Assembly (NCBI RefSeq): GCF_964204865.1
Contig: NC_135261.1
Location: forward strand, 8,184,001-8,248,000
DNA: 64,000 bases
Origin: Styela clava
Lineage: Eukaryota > Chordata > Ascidiacea > Stolidobranchia > Styelidae
Reading direction: 5' to 3'
The notes under the pieces were generated by a model. It saw only the letters and a program-made list of their open reading frames with translations. It had not been told where the DNA came from and made no database searches. Positions 26,100 through 39,668 of the stretch are shown here, one piece after another. The stretch's first letter is position 1, and every line of letters begins with the position of its first letter. The translations under genes and the position numbers were made by a program.

Positions 26100-29000
26100 A
26101 TGGAAACTAGACCATTCCATGGTGCCAATATAAGTCAGCAAAATACGATGCCTATTTCGTATGTGCCAATAGCGTCAGCACCAAGTCAGTTCATTATTGC
26201 ATCTAATGGCCAAGAGTATTACGTAACTCCTGAGGTAAGTTAGTTAAATAACAGAAATTTGGAAATTTTGTGGAGTAGTTAAACTATAAACGGCACCACA
26301 TAAAAAGTTTTGTATCAACGTGTCATCTGCAAATCTTTTGCATAGTCTGTCTGCGTTCTCATAAAATTCAAAAAGACAAATTGCGTTATTTTATTTGTTC
26401 TCATTTTATTTTTCAAAAAGGCAAATTTTCTATTAAAATAAGTTTGTGACCTCAATGCAAACTTTAATTTTCAAACATCTCCAAATCTTTTTTTCAGGCT
26501 CCTCATTCGAACTGGAACATGCATATGAGATATCAAGGTAAAAAAATTAATTTCTAATAAGCTTAAGTTCCATAAACCCTGTAGGTTTCTACCAGGATTA
26601 GAAAGAACCTACTATTTCCGGTCTGAAATTGCTCAAACAACTTTATACTATCAATAGCGTAATGAGTTTTTGGTCGAACAATGAACGATTTTCAACTTGC
26701 TTCATAAGCATAGTTTGGCATTGAATTAACTACTATCAGAAGCATGTTAATCAGTTCTCAAAACTTCATCGCAATCTCATCAAGCCATATTTAGCTAAGA
26801 TGATAAAAAAACAGGCGAACCATATCATTGCACGCGTGCTTGAAACAATATAGCATCGACGACAACCGACGTAAAATGTGTAGTTTCTCCAACAAAACTG
26901 TACGTCATGCCTGCCTTAATGACTTATCCGACTTTATTCGCCATTCCCAGCATTATCAATATTGTAATTCTTCTCCTATAACATATTATTTCGAAGGATT
27001 TGCTTTTAAATAAACTTGAACAATATAATATATATATTCAATTGCAGGTTACCCTGGGTCTCAACAATGCTTCGTGATGGTTCCTGATATTCTACAAAGT
27101 GGTGCCATGTTGACAGATAATTCGGGCAACGGCCATCAAAAAGTTGCACAATGCAACTACGTTCCAGTTTCTCAATGGACCCATATACCAGATGTAAGAC
27201 TAAATCCGAATTCTCAGGAATTCTACCAAAAATCCCAACCGGTCCAATATCAGGTAATAGTCTAAATTTTAAAATTTCAGATTTCCATATCTCATTGTTT
27301 TTTTACACTTTTTGAAGTACACTTTAAAAGTTTTACATAGTTTTTTAATTTAAACAAACTCGAAAAGTGACACGAGGGAAATATATTCATATGTTTGGTT
27401 TAGTTTTCTAAGCAGTGCCCATTTTGCTCATAAGAAAATACTTTTAAATCAGTCTTCCCATTTCTCATATATCTTGCGCTATTGATTGCGTATTATCGAT
27501 GGATTGTGAACAAAGCATCAGAATACAGTTTATCCCTAATTTTCATTTTTGAGACTTCAAAATAAATGCTATATTTTCATTTTCAGCAGAAGATTGAAAG
27601 CTCAAAATCAGATCAATATCAAGAAATAAGATATGTCAGCAGCGAGGGAGAATCTATTTCCGGTTCCAGCATCCATACAAGATCGAATAGTACAGACAGC
27701 AGCGAGAACGGATTGAGTTCGAAACTTGACAAACTGAATCTGAGATACCAGAGTGGCGACAGTGGAATCGCCGAAACTTCTTCTTCTTCTGCGACATGGA
27801 GTAGCGATGATGACGTCGATAATATTACGTCACAAAGAATTACGTCACAGAGATTACAAACTTCACCAGAAGAGATACAGGTATAAAAAAATTAAGGATA
27901 AGGAATCTCTGGGATTGAAAATATTGCCATTTTTATAGCCATCGGTATTCTGACATTTACATATCTATTTATATATATATTTTGGCGCAATATGTCATAT
28001 TCTATTTTGCATTGACTAATTCATTGTTCGGTTTTCGTACCTTTACCAAGGCTGCTAACAGGCTAAAATACCCGCATATTCTTGGTTGAATGTATATCCA
28101 TGAGGTGGATTGGGTCCAAACAATGAATTTCTAAAGATTTGAAGGCAATATTTGTAACCTGTCAAAGTAGTTGCAATATCAAGCCTTCAACATTTCACCA
28201 ACTTAATTCCAATACATACTCATGAGTATGATTATGACATCCATTCCTACTACTACTTTTAAACCCATCGTCTTAGAATCCACAAACAATATAAGATTTA
28301 GAATTTCATGTTCTGTCTTTTAATAGGAAAGATTGTGGAATATTTGGGATGATGAACGATACTGGAGAAACGTTAGAAGACCACCCCCAGACAATGTTCT
28401 GTGTTGTGTCATTGCGAAACAAATAGAATTCTACATGTCTGACTCGTACCTGGCCAAAGACAAATACCTACTCAGACAAATACGATGCAAGAAAGATGGC
28501 TACGTTAGTATCAAACTGATGACATCATTCAAGAAAATGAAAAAGTTGGCGCAAGATTGGCCAGTGCTCCGTAGTGCCATCGTTCGAATGTCTCGTACTC
28601 TTGTGGTGAGTGGTGAAGGAATGAGAATCAGACGCAAAGTACAACTTTCTGAGGAACTGAGGAAACCACGAATGTTAACTTCTATTTTGGTGAGCATATT
28701 TATTGTACTAATTACCTAGTTTGAATATAAAGATGATGCCGACTAAAAATTACTATACAACATTTTATTAATGATTGAAACATTTTCCCAAGAAATAATT
28801 TGGTATTCAAACGCTTACTATGAAATAATAGTTCTTTTTGTAATTGGGTTCGTCACAAACGTGTATACCTTTAATAATAATACACTATGTAGAAAACGTT
28901 TCGATATGTTATATGCAACTTCATTTTTATTCAGGCCATTCGCCTACCTGACACATATAACGCTGTGGATAAAATTACGTCTCTTTTTCGAGTATTTGGA

Positions 29001-29810
29001 GAAATTGGCTTAGTTCGATTGCTGCGCCCAGATAAAGCTGTTCCTGTAGACTTGCGAAACTATGCAACTCAAGTTCCTGATATAGGTAAGTCGAGTCAAT
29101 ATTGTATAACTCAATCGCTTTAATTTTTTTAGCTACAAAATATTACAGCCAACATGATGATTTCTTATATTCTCAGGTGTTTCGCTTTGTGCCGTGGTTG
29201 ACTTCGAGTCACCAATTGATGCACTTGGTGCCGTAAGAGTTTTGAAGAATAGAAGCCGTGAGTTAGCAGGGGAGGAAAATGATCAGAATGAAATCGAAAA
29301 TCAGGGAAATATTTACAAAGAAAGTGAGTTGTCAGAAGAAGACGGCGAACGTTTGAGAAAAATTGTAGAAGGTTGGTTATTGGTTACTTTTGATTCATAT
29401 CTAATGTAAAGAGTTTGTTTATATGTTATGCAAATTTTTCGTCTACCTCTTCCATTTTTCAATTTTGTGTTGTATGTTTTCTAGAAATGCCAGACCTGGC
29501 CAACATGCGCCTTGCACTACTTGGACCACGCGTGCGGAGAACTTTATACCGCCAAGACCGAAACAATAATTCAGCCCATATAGAAACTACGATGAAGTTT
29601 CCGTCACACTATAACGATATCTCCACGGGGCGAACAGCAGAAAACATGTCATCTTTTACAAATGGATACGAAAGAAACTCAAACACACTATCTTGGCGAA
29701 ATTCCCGTCAAGCATCAGTAAGCCCCACCAAACATAATAATGTTCTACGACAGCCAAAGGGTGCTCAGGATGATGGCGGTTTCAAATATCGCAGAAATAT
29801 TAGTAAATAA
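26100..29810 (+). CDS. LARP6: La-related protein 6 (LARP6)
   Basis: Eight exons join in phase into 569 aa: 26100-26234, 26498-26537, 27048-27253, 27587-27880, 28327-28689, 28935-29085, 29177-29371, 29485-29810. The N-terminal 225 residues are low-complexity, rich in Ser, Gln and Pro, with an acidic Ser tract just before the La motif. Exon 5 encodes the La motif (IAKQIEFYMSDSYLAKDKYL, GYVSIKLMTSFKKMKKL). Exons 6-7 encode the RRM-like half (ITSLFRVFGEIGLVRLL), the two together forming the La module that binds RNA. The C terminus carries the LARP6-type SUZ-C/LSA motif (LRQPKGAQDDGGF). In vertebrates LARP6 binds a stem-loop in collagen mRNAs and controls mRNA localisation and translation; that role here is by homology. 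The start has no in-frame ATG upstream in the exon. The protein is longer than the vertebrate one (about 490 aa), mainly in the N-terminal region. Confidence 0.92.
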
Positions 29811-29811
29811 A
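29806..29811 (+). terminator. Poly(A) signal AATAAA overlapping the LARP6 stop
   Basis: AATAAA spans the TAA stop codon, implying a very short 3' UTR unless a later signal is used. Confidence 0.6.
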
Positions 29812-29829
29812 ATTGTATATATATATATT

Positions 29830-30975
29830 TTTCAATACTTTGTAGCCATTGTACCATTTTCCAGCTTTTATACCAACTTTATATGTATTTGTTATATCCA
29901 ATTACAATATTATTTATAGCATGCAAAGTTTTAATGTCAAATCTCTAGATAAAACCATTGAACAATTCTATAAAAGGCTATATATAAGAACCGAATTTTT
30001 GTATATAATGTAAAGGATTTTAATTTAAATTTGCTCAATTCTCTTGGTCATATATGAAAATGAAATGTACATTTTCTGTGATGCTTTTTCATCTTATTTT
30101 TTCTAATAACCTATTCTCTTTCGTGCCTTACAATACATTTTTACTTTGAATATGAAAATTTGCATTATTAGCATTGTAGGTCTACAGTGTAGAGTCTACA
30201 CAAAAAAAACTAGTGCAGGACCTATTCAAGATAATAATTGCTAGTATGGACAAGGGGGTTCGGATTGTGTCTCAATTGGTGGAATGAAATTGAGTTGAAA
30301 TTGGTAGCACTTGTGACTATATTAGTGAAATATTGCTGTTTGATCCCCCAAATCGCGTGAATGCGAAAAGAAAGAAGGAACGCCTATATGTTTGACTGAC
30401 TGAAAAATCACAGTAATCTTTCTGTAAGTCTTCAATATATATACAAAATGCGTTGGCTGAACGGATCAGCATAAATGATGAGTAAGTTGACAATAACTGA
30501 GTTTGACCGTAATCTATACTATGTACAATAGTCTGAATATAAAAAAAAAATATTGCATTTTTCACATTCAGTCTTCGACTTTCGGGTAGCCCAGTAATAA
30601 ACGCACTTTTATATACTAGTTTGGTAATTAAGTTAGCAATGCGAACCGCGAAAATCGTTTAAACACTGTAGCCTGGCCGCCGAGTATTATATTTGTTGGA
30701 TATCTCGCAATGTTGAGTAACAAGGCTAGTCTAGCATTTGTCGCTCGTGCTCTTCTATATTGTACATATCATTGTCCTCATCATCTGTTTGGATTTGAAC
30801 TTACAGTCGAGATTTAAATTCATCGTTGAACGCGGTAATTTAAACAACCAGTGTACAGTGTACAGATATTTAGAATGGCAATTTCCCTTTTGTTTTGTGT
30901 TTGATAACCAGCGCGATCATTTTGAGTCCCAACCGTCACTCCAACACAGAAGAATACGGTAAATATCATTGCTGT
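29830..30975. other. Intergenic; no gene seen
   Basis: AT-rich sequence between the convergent LARP6 gene and the minus-strand gene at 31-34.4 kb. Confidence 0.5.
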
Positions 30976-30980
30976 TTATT
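30975..30980 (-). terminator. Poly(A) signal of the 31-34 kb gene
   Basis: An AATAAA on the minus strand lies 15-20 bases after the TAA at 30995. Confidence 0.55.
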
Positions 30981-30994
30981 TTACTCAAAATTGT

Positions 30995-33900
30995 TTAGTA
31001 TAAAGGATTGATTCTTGTCTGCATCGTAGACGGCGTCAGTTTGAACGGGTTGCATGGATAAACCAAAGTAACCATACGAGACAATGGGCCTTTAGAATGT
31101 AACCCAGGAACCGTATAGCCAGGAAAGTTACTGAAAAATAATAATATACTTGTTAGTTCATTTTTGTAGTTGCGGTTGAGCATACAGATATAATCGTTGC
31201 GCTACGATAACGTGACTGTATATTCTAGGTCATATTAATTATTATGTCCGATTAATGTTTCAAAATTACGTTATCGAGCACGTTGACATAGTTTGGTTAG
31301 CACCTAAGCATACGATGATATTTGACTTAACCAGCACCACATCATGCTGGCAGTGACCTGGAACCGGAGAGTACTTTGAATAGAAATTCATTTCACAATG
31401 GTAATCTGTTTACTGTCATATCAATAGCGATGTATTTCTACCTAACTTCGACTAAAACAGAGACTTCACTTACTGATATGTACTCGATGATGATGTTTGG
31501 AAGACACCTTGTCTCTGTGGATATTTTATTCTTTCAACTGGTTCTCTCGGCACAAAACCACCATATCCGGGTAGCTTTCGAACACGTGACCTACAACAAA
31601 GAACATGTTATAGGCCGTGTCTATAATTTATCGAAGCTTTTTGGCCAGTGATTGTTAAATCATTCCACGTCAAATATTCTAATATTTCGTTGCATGATAG
31701 AAATCAAATTATGTACTGAGGGACGTTACTAGACGCATGCTTCGAATCATATTCGAACAGTTATTCGACCAACCAGCAAATGAACTCTAGTCAGTGAAAA
31801 ATGGTCAACAAAGCTCCATTGTTTTAAAAAACCGCGCCTATCTTTACAACAGTAATTGCATAGGTTTTCACTCACTGATCCGCTATAACATACGAACTAT
31901 TTGTTCTGTAATTTTCAATGCCTTGTGTAATCGCCTTTTCTACTTCAAGCTGATTTTGTTGATTCTTTGAAACTTTATTATCTTTGCAACATGTGCTCTG
32001 GCAAAAAGGTGAAACATTTTTCTACAATAATTTTTTGGTTAAACCGAAAAGGCATAATATTTTACAACTCTGTTGGTGCTTTTTGTATTTTGTTTTGTAA
32101 TAGTGAAAACGTAATAAATTGACTCACACGTGATATGGGCTGCCTCATTTGCAATCGATCCCAGGATGATGCCACTGTTTGCCAGGCACCCACAGATGAT
32201 TCGTATCTTTTCGGTCTGTTCCTGACCACATCAGCATTTTTTTCCATTGTTGTTCGCGGTACCTTGATAATAAAACGAGAAATAAGGAAATATTGCAATG
32301 TTGCCATTATTTCGTATTGTCGTAGTCTACATTAATATCTGCTAACCTTCTATTTTTTTGCTCTTCTTTTCGCCCGCCCAAGTGGTTATTTTAACTACTT
32401 ATACAGCGTCGTTCGCCTTCTCTTTCTGCTGCTCTACCTAATCCCAATACAAACCTTCCAATTCGGAACCGTCAAGCATTCTTCTTCTTGTTGTCTAGAC
32501 GTACTTGGTATCCACCTTAGACGAACAATCATATCATCTAAATGCTCCCCCTGTCTCAATGCATCTTTTGCTTCTACTACATAATTCCCCGAAGAGTCTG
32601 AATATTATTGGAAAAATACCTTGCGCTTCAATTTTTGTTGAATTTGTATTAAAAAGATCTATTGAAACAATATGCAAAATGATCCGAATAGCTGTGAAAT
32701 TGATGCTGTTAATAATCGCAAGCAGTTAATCCATTCCTTGGAACTAGTTTGATCTAATTTAAAGCACTATTGGAACCAAATAACGCATAGAATCGCATTA
32801 ATTCTCTAATTAATCTCATTATTCAACTCAATTAATTAACTCAATATTTCTCTGCAAGACTTTTATATAAAAGCAATAAGTCTGACAATGGTTTACCTCA
32901 CATTATAAACTGGGGAACTCTTATCCAAATTAACAATTTAATATGGGTTGCTCTATCGGCAAGGTTCATAATTTTCATAAGTGCGTTTCGCTATTTTCTC
33001 ATTATTTATTAGATGACAACTTGCTTTCATCCATGACTGTCAAACCCCAACATCATGTCAAACGTACACACTTGAACACTTTTTCTTTCCTCTTTTAAAC
33101 TTTTTATCTTGTGGTCGTGGACAAGAAACTATTTCTTTATGAGCACTGTAAAAAATAGAGTAAGTTATTCATGGTAGGAAGCAACGGATTTTTTGTTATT
33201 TTGAATCAGAAAAGTACGATATTTTCCTACAAATTTTACGCTGTCTCAAACATGTTGTGTCCCACACTTGTCTTATTTAGTTATTCAACTCTTACAAAAT
33301 AATTGGTCTTTTTTAGCTCAGTCTATTTCAAAGTATGACGTTTATTTCAAATAAATTTATGTAACGGACTTGCTAACCCAAGTTCAATTATCAACTTACT
33401 TTTCAACAGGTGCATCAGTAAAACTGCCAAGACCCAGACAAATGGGATTATCATGAGTGAGACCGATAGGCCGAGCGTATTTTTTTCTGTCTATATAGTC
33501 AGCATGAGTTCTGCATTCGACTAACTGTTTGTCACCATGTTGAATAACTGGGAGAAGAAGTTGAGTTGGCTGTTGGGAAATATGGAAATAAAAATTACCA
33601 TTCATTATGTGAAATAAATCAAAGATATACAAGAGATCAATGCTTAAATATATTGACACAAAGTTCAAACGATTACCGCAATGTCAGCAAAATTCCAACC
33701 AATTGTCTTAGGAAATGTACCGAATATCATATGGAGGGTTGAATCTTGTTTAAAAAAAAACAGCAAAAATTGGGATAAAATATCGATACTTGTGGGACTG
33801 CGAGAGTATTTGGGAAAAATCAAATGAAGTAATAGTCTTCTAACGACTTCTTCTAGTAGCCTACTGAAAATGGATAGGGCAAGTGGAGTGAATTTTTTGT

Positions 33901-34425
33901 AACTGCGCAAAAACAATTTTGCAAAGCGATCTACAGTATATATAATATGTTCATTTCGTGTCCAATATGTTTTATTGTTGTGTGGAATTCCCTTAAACCG
34001 AGTTGTTTTCATTTTTAATAACCTTGTTGATGGCAGTTTCTCAAAGAAATTGATCTATACAGATCTCAGTGTTTTGCAACTTAATTATAACTATCGAGTT
34101 TATCTTTCGTTAAGCCAATCCACATTATAAAAATATGATTAATTAGTTATTGTATTATAATCACATCCCAATAAAAGATTCAACTAGAATATATTCATCT
34201 ACATAACATTGCTTTATCAAATATTTTATCAGCATTTTCTGGCAGAATAGTTATCTTACTTATTCCTATTTGTGAATATTATAGTGCTAATTGAGATAGA
34301 AACTCGATAAACTGCTTTACCTGATGCCTCAGTGATATCGGCCGTTGGTATCGCGTTGGTCCTTTAGCATAAAAGGAGGAATACGTAGATTTGAAGTGAT
34401 CCTCCCCAGTATATTTGATAACCAT
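30995..34425 (-). CDS. Unrecognised 287-aa protein, seven exons
   Basis: Seven exons join in phase: 34425-34321, 33569-33400, 33145-33072, 32576-32455, 32262-32128, 31997-31876, 31130-30995 (TAA). Each has standard splice sites except one weaker GTGTGT donor (exon 3). The protein starts MVIKYTGEDHFKSTYSSFYA and ends with PGYTVPGLHSKGP and INPLY. It has no signal peptide or membrane segment, so it is probably intracellular. The middle is basic (DKKFKRGKKK). Short Pro/Gly/Tyr motifs (STYSSFYAKGPTRYQRP, NFPGYTVPG) resemble the style of ciliary and sperm-tail microtubule inner proteins. That is a loose stylistic inference, not a family match. Confidence 0.72.
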
Positions 34426-36066
34426 TTTTGCTAGTCTATGTTTTCAGACTACCAAGAAATATCAGAAATACAAGCTTCTAATATATTTCCAAATTTCATT
34501 CTAACGTTACCCAATATGACGTCACAATAAACTTTAATTTGCTATATCGCACTCAGAAATCGATATATATATATATAGCATAATTCTTATGTTTTTTACT
34601 TAAAAAATAAATAAATCTAGCACATTTGTTGCCGATCTATGGAGTGCTGGCCTGTTGTTGGTCACAATAAAACGATATATCCGTGATAATTGGCGGACGA
34701 AAAGGAAAAATTAAATCAATTCGTATGACGTATCGTGATGTATCACGCTGTATACATCAAGATAACCCGTCATTTCTATCTCCATCTGACGTTTGATTAA
34801 GTGGAAAATACCTGGTGTCACATCAAGACTAACATGCTCACTCCACAGTTATTTTGTAACCTAGTCCTTTAGCCTAAATTAAAGTCTCTTTGTAATATGG
34901 AGATAATTTGAAAGTTTTGAATGCGAAAACAGATCAGAACAAAAGTGAACTAGTGATACAAGATTCATTTTATTTATGCCCAATATTGTCAAACTTTTAA
35001 TTTACTGGAAATGTTAATTATATATATTTCGCACAAAATAAACCATGATATGGATCAATTAGCATGGCTGTAGAAGCAGAAACTGAAGAGAACTCCATGT
35101 TGGTGCGTTATATTGCATGCAGTGATTTTGAAATCAAACATTTATACAATTTGAATGTTTCTTATTTCATAAATTGGGAATTATAGATATACATGGATTA
35201 TAGTGTAAAGCAGCCAGTTGAATTCAACTCGCGTAAAATCTGTTTGTTAATGAAATTTAAAAAAATCAGCGACCACGTGAAATAAAATAACAATCTGATG
35301 GATCCCATAAAAAGAATAGGAAAAATAGTTTCACAGAAAACACAGCAATGCTCAAATATATGGACACGAAAGCCAAAATAAGATAGTACGGGTATGCAAT
35401 CCATCACAGTAGACTATGGACATAATATGCGCACTTTTTGAATTTGATGGCGGCATCGCACACAAAAAACGAATCCCATAGAGCCCACAAAAATAAAAAT
35501 AAAAGTGATAGCCTTCTAGCGAAATATACAATCTTTAATCACTAAAAATTTGAAAGCAATTGGTCCTGAGGTTAATGAGAAAAGCGATTTTTTCAAAACA
35601 AAAAAATGCTAACAAGGAAATGAAGAAAAACAACAACATAATAATAACAAAACGATCCATATGTACGTTTCATGTCCCATAATTGAGCATATCTATCAAT
35701 AGGATCAATCCACTACATGTTTAAAAACTATTTACGTGGATATGCTATTACTTTTCTGTTAAACTTTTGTAAAACGATATGAATTCACGAACATATTGAA
35801 TCTTCGTGTACTATAATACTGGCACTGCATTTGTATATACTAATATACCTACTTTAATGATTTAGATATTCAACATTTTGTATTGTTTGGTACTGTTTAA
35901 AGCAACAAATTAAAAAAAATTCAATCATTTATTCGTCAGAAAAAGTTCTTATATTCTACTACCACATATATATACCATATCTTAAGTCCTATAAAACAGC
36001 ATTTCATGCTTTCGAACATTTTGCGTGTTTTAAGCTTATCTAGTGATGTTCACTTATTTACCTTAA
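34426..36066. other. Intergenic; no gene seen
   Basis: AT-rich. A hydrophobic minus-strand ORF at 35198-35407 lacks support. The segment near 35349-35371 shares an ATGGACACGAAAG core with 20694-20706, hinting at a dispersed repeat. Confidence 0.45.
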
Positions 36067-37001
36067 TTAAGGCCTCGTGTAAACACCGCCAGCGATAACA
36101 AAATTTTCCCCAGTAATATAGCTGGAGTCGTCCGATGCTAAAAACGCTGCAAGTCCAGCACATTCCTCGGGCGTCCCAAATCTTCCCATGGGCAAATGGC
36201 TCAGGAATATTTCTTTTGCTTCCGAATTTCTCTTAGCTTCTTGAAGAAATTTTGTTTCAATTCCACCGATGGGTATGCAATTTATTCGGATGTTTAATTT
36301 CTGTAAATCCGGCATAAATCCACGTGCCATGGCGTTCACCGCAGCTTTCGTAATGCCGTAGATGCCAGGGTAAAGGTGAGTGACGTAAGATGCTACACTT
36401 GATGTGAGTACTATAGATCCCTGATAATCACTCTTAGCCATAAACGGAGTAATTTCTTGAATCATTTGAAAATTTGCCTTGATGTGAAGTTCTAAGGTCT
36501 TATCAATTACACTTTCAGGCGTATTCATGATGTCGAAGGGATGTGGGTTCACGCCTGCGTTTGAAACAAGAATGTTTATGGAGCCATATTCGTTCATTGT
36601 GAATTCGACGAGCTTTTTCCTGTCCTCTGGTTTTCCAAAATGACAAGTGACACCGGATGCCTAATAAAGGGTGTACAAAATTAATTCCAGGCTCGGTTGA
36701 TGTTAGTAAACAGGCATTTGAAAAAAAATATTAGTGGAACATTGATATATATATATACCTTGTATCCGAGTGTCTTCATTTCATCAACTGCACGATCAAC
36801 ATTCTCCTGTTTTCGACTGCTAACAACAACATTGGCTCCATTCTGCCCGAGTCTTTTTGCTATTGCGAGACCTATTCCATCTGTTCCGGCGGTGACAATT
36901 GCTACTCTTCCGTCTAAATTTCCAGGTTTATTTGAGGCGCTCGAAATAAAACGGGAAGGACGGAACGAAACAAGCTTTAGTAATGTTGTAGTTCGAAACA
37001 T
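36067..37001 (-). CDS. DHRS4-like short-chain dehydrogenase/reductase
   Basis: Two exons, 37001-36759 and 36660-36067, join in phase into 278 aa, the same length as human DHRS4. Visible SDR features are the cofactor loop TAGTDGIG (residues 37-44), SNAGVNP (114-120), catalytic Ser169 (TSSVASY) and Tyr182-x3-Lys186 (YGITK), and the C-terminal SYITGENFVIAGG. DHRS4 enzymes are NADPH-dependent carbonyl/retinal reductases, often peroxisomal. Here the last residues are TRP, not an SRL-type peroxisomal signal, while the N terminus (MFRTTTLLKLVSFRPSRFIS) is basic and amphipathic like a mitochondrial presequence. The position of the usual catalytic-tetrad Asn holds His140 (ELHIKAN). The family assignment is firm; the exact orthology is likely but not proven. 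Confidence 0.9.
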
Positions 37002-39662
37002 ATTGCTGATAACTGTTTAATTAGGTTTATAATTTCTATGAAAATAATAAATAACGCGAGTTGAATTTTTCTCCACATCTTAAAAGTTCCATCAGTCTTT
37101 TTTATTCTATTTTAAAATAGTTGGAGTAAATATTGCGAGTGAAGAAGATGCGAAAAACAAAATTCAACATAGCTGAGGTTCTTGGAAAAGGTTCATCAAA
37201 ATTTTACGAATAAGCGATATGTTTTAACAGGAATTTCCAGACAATTTTCCAGGTTTCTTGAAAGAGATATTCCTGATCACCTTATCAGAAATACGTATAA
37301 CAATGAGTCTTAATCAGTTGCTTAACTGCAGTTCAATGGTGTTTTTATTTATACAGGGTTAAATATGTATATATATATATGAATGCGTTATCTGGAGTGC
37401 TATGGTGTTCCTCAAACCCCTTTTGAAAGCAATGACTGACCCTTTTTACTGTCTTTCACTCTCAACCTATTCGGAGCTATCTCTAAATACTTATTCTATA
37501 ACTTCCTATTAACATCCAAATATTCTCAAATAATATATTATCTTTTTAAACCAGCTTCATTTAAACTTCGAAACTATATTTCTGAGCCACTATAAAAAGC
37601 AACAACACTTGCCGGCAACAGTTTCGCAATTGGTATGCCCTTCAGTCCAATAGTTCATGCGAATTCCGAACTTGCAAAATTCACTATCGTTTTTATGTTA
37701 CCTTGACACATTTATTTCGTAATTTCGAGTACTCAACGCCGATGGCCTTGGACATTATTACGCGACCATTTACCATTCCAAATTCCTAAACACACAGAAT
37801 AAATGTTTGATTACGCTAGAATAGTCTTGACTCCAATACGAAATTTGGATAACTTTTGAATTTTGGTGATTTTAATTATTTTTACCCATGCGTTGTGGTG
37901 ACACAATCTGGGGCGAATTCTCGTAATTTCTCCAGTACTTACAGGAATTTTTATCAAACCGCAAACATTTCGAAGACTTTACTTCATGTATGGCCACATA
38001 TAAGGCAATAAGAATAATGAAATGACGAGTCAGCCAATGAAGGTCGATGATAGTATTTTGAACTATAAAAGCCAGTATATATTTGCTCAGTATACAACGT
38101 CGACCTCGACTGGTTTGCATAGCAAATATTGCATTTGTACGATTGTTCACAATGCAAAGATTGGTGAACGCATAAGTGACTATGCTTTCCTGATGCCTGT
38201 GGATTTAAGATTTATGTGTACATGTATGTTATAAAAATGAAATTAATGATATTATACGATATTGGGTTACATACAATTCATATCTTCACTGACTACAGTA
38301 GGCAAAGCATAGGCACCTAATTGTATTTTGAAGTGTTTTACTTCCAGTTAATGCCATAAATAGTCAGTCGCCGATAACTGAGAGGGGGTAACCTTTCAGA
38401 CTAATCAAAGTAATAATTTGTTCATTTTGAACGCCGAGAAATGCTGTTGTTTCTGATGCTGCAAAAGACATTTGCTGAGCATTCAATTCTGGGTGAAACA
38501 CACCACACGAAAATGTGATATAATATGTTACAGACAGGGTTCAATCCAAAATTACAAACCATTGACTCAATGAGACGATTGGTAGGTTTGGAGTTTGACG
38601 TTATCCGTGACGTCTCCTTCTACTAAGCTCTGGTATTAGATATTTATCAAACCAGTTTCTTCCAGTGCAGATGTTGTTGTCCTCCGCAAAAAACTCGACG
38701 CGAATAAGTCACAAGACCTTCTATTCAGCTATTCAATTTCGCAATCCTTTTTATTGATACGAGTCGTGATATTTCCGACAGAACTTGCGTAATCAAGATG
38801 TAACTATTGTGTAAGCGTCACGGCCAACTCCATGGAGGCTTGAATTTGATAGACATAGTGGGAGTCGTGTTTTAGCCTACCAGACGGCGGAGTCGATCTT
38901 TTCATGAAATAAATGTGGGCCCACAAAGGAGTTTTTAGTATCAAAATTTAATCTTTGCAAACCGGTACATTGCTAGTTACCACATGTAGACTAGCAGCTT
39001 TGAATTCCATGAGTATAACTATTTGCAAGAGGAATGCTGGATTTCTTAAAGCCATGTCATGTCGACGTGGCCGTAAAATATGACTTGGCGGCAAAAGACT
39101 GTGAAGCTATTCTATTAGCTAACTTTCGCGTGGAGTATGTAAGCATATATAAAAAGTCCCCTAAGCATTGGAGTGGAAACGAAAAAGAACATTTTGTAGT
39201 TAAAAAAATTATATTGTTTGTATAATATATCTATATATAAATGTTAATTACAACAAAGAATAATATTTAAATATATACGAATAAAGCATAAATATTTTGA
39301 AACAACGAAAAAGTGTGTAGAAGGTGAGAACAAAACTTAACCGAAAAAATTCTATGAAAAATCAGATTCGTTGTAGTTCTAGTACATATCTTAAAAAACT
39401 AAGTTAATTCTCACTGACCACGGCCTACCACAAAATTACATCTTAGCTACTTTGAAATAACCATGCCACGAAGACAATAATGACATAAAAAAAAGATATG
39501 AACGCGACATGGCGCTCATCTAGCACAGACGAAAATAGAAGGTTGTGTTCGGATGAAAAATTATTGGTGCCAGACGCGGTCTTCTTTCGAAGCGATTCTT
39601 TTTCTAATTTGATTGTCTCTATCTTTTCGGTAAAATTATAGTTAATTTTTCGTTACTTTCTC
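37002..39662. other. Intergenic; weak exon-like fragments only
   Basis: On the minus strand 37.5-38.1 kb holds short cysteine-containing open pieces with good-looking splice sites, but their phases conflict, so no gene is called. The rest shows nothing. Confidence 0.4.
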
Positions 39663-39668
39663 TTTATT
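39663..39668 (-). terminator. Poly(A) signal overlapping the stop of the two-pass membrane gene
   Basis: TGA and AATAAA share their A (TGAATAAAG on the minus strand), giving an extremely short 3' UTR. Confidence 0.6.

Noticed and set aside
27816..27855. Repeated ATTACGTCACA motifs (CRE-like)
   Set aside because: They lie inside a LARP6 coding exon and encode ITSQR twice; a regulatory role is not needed to explain them.
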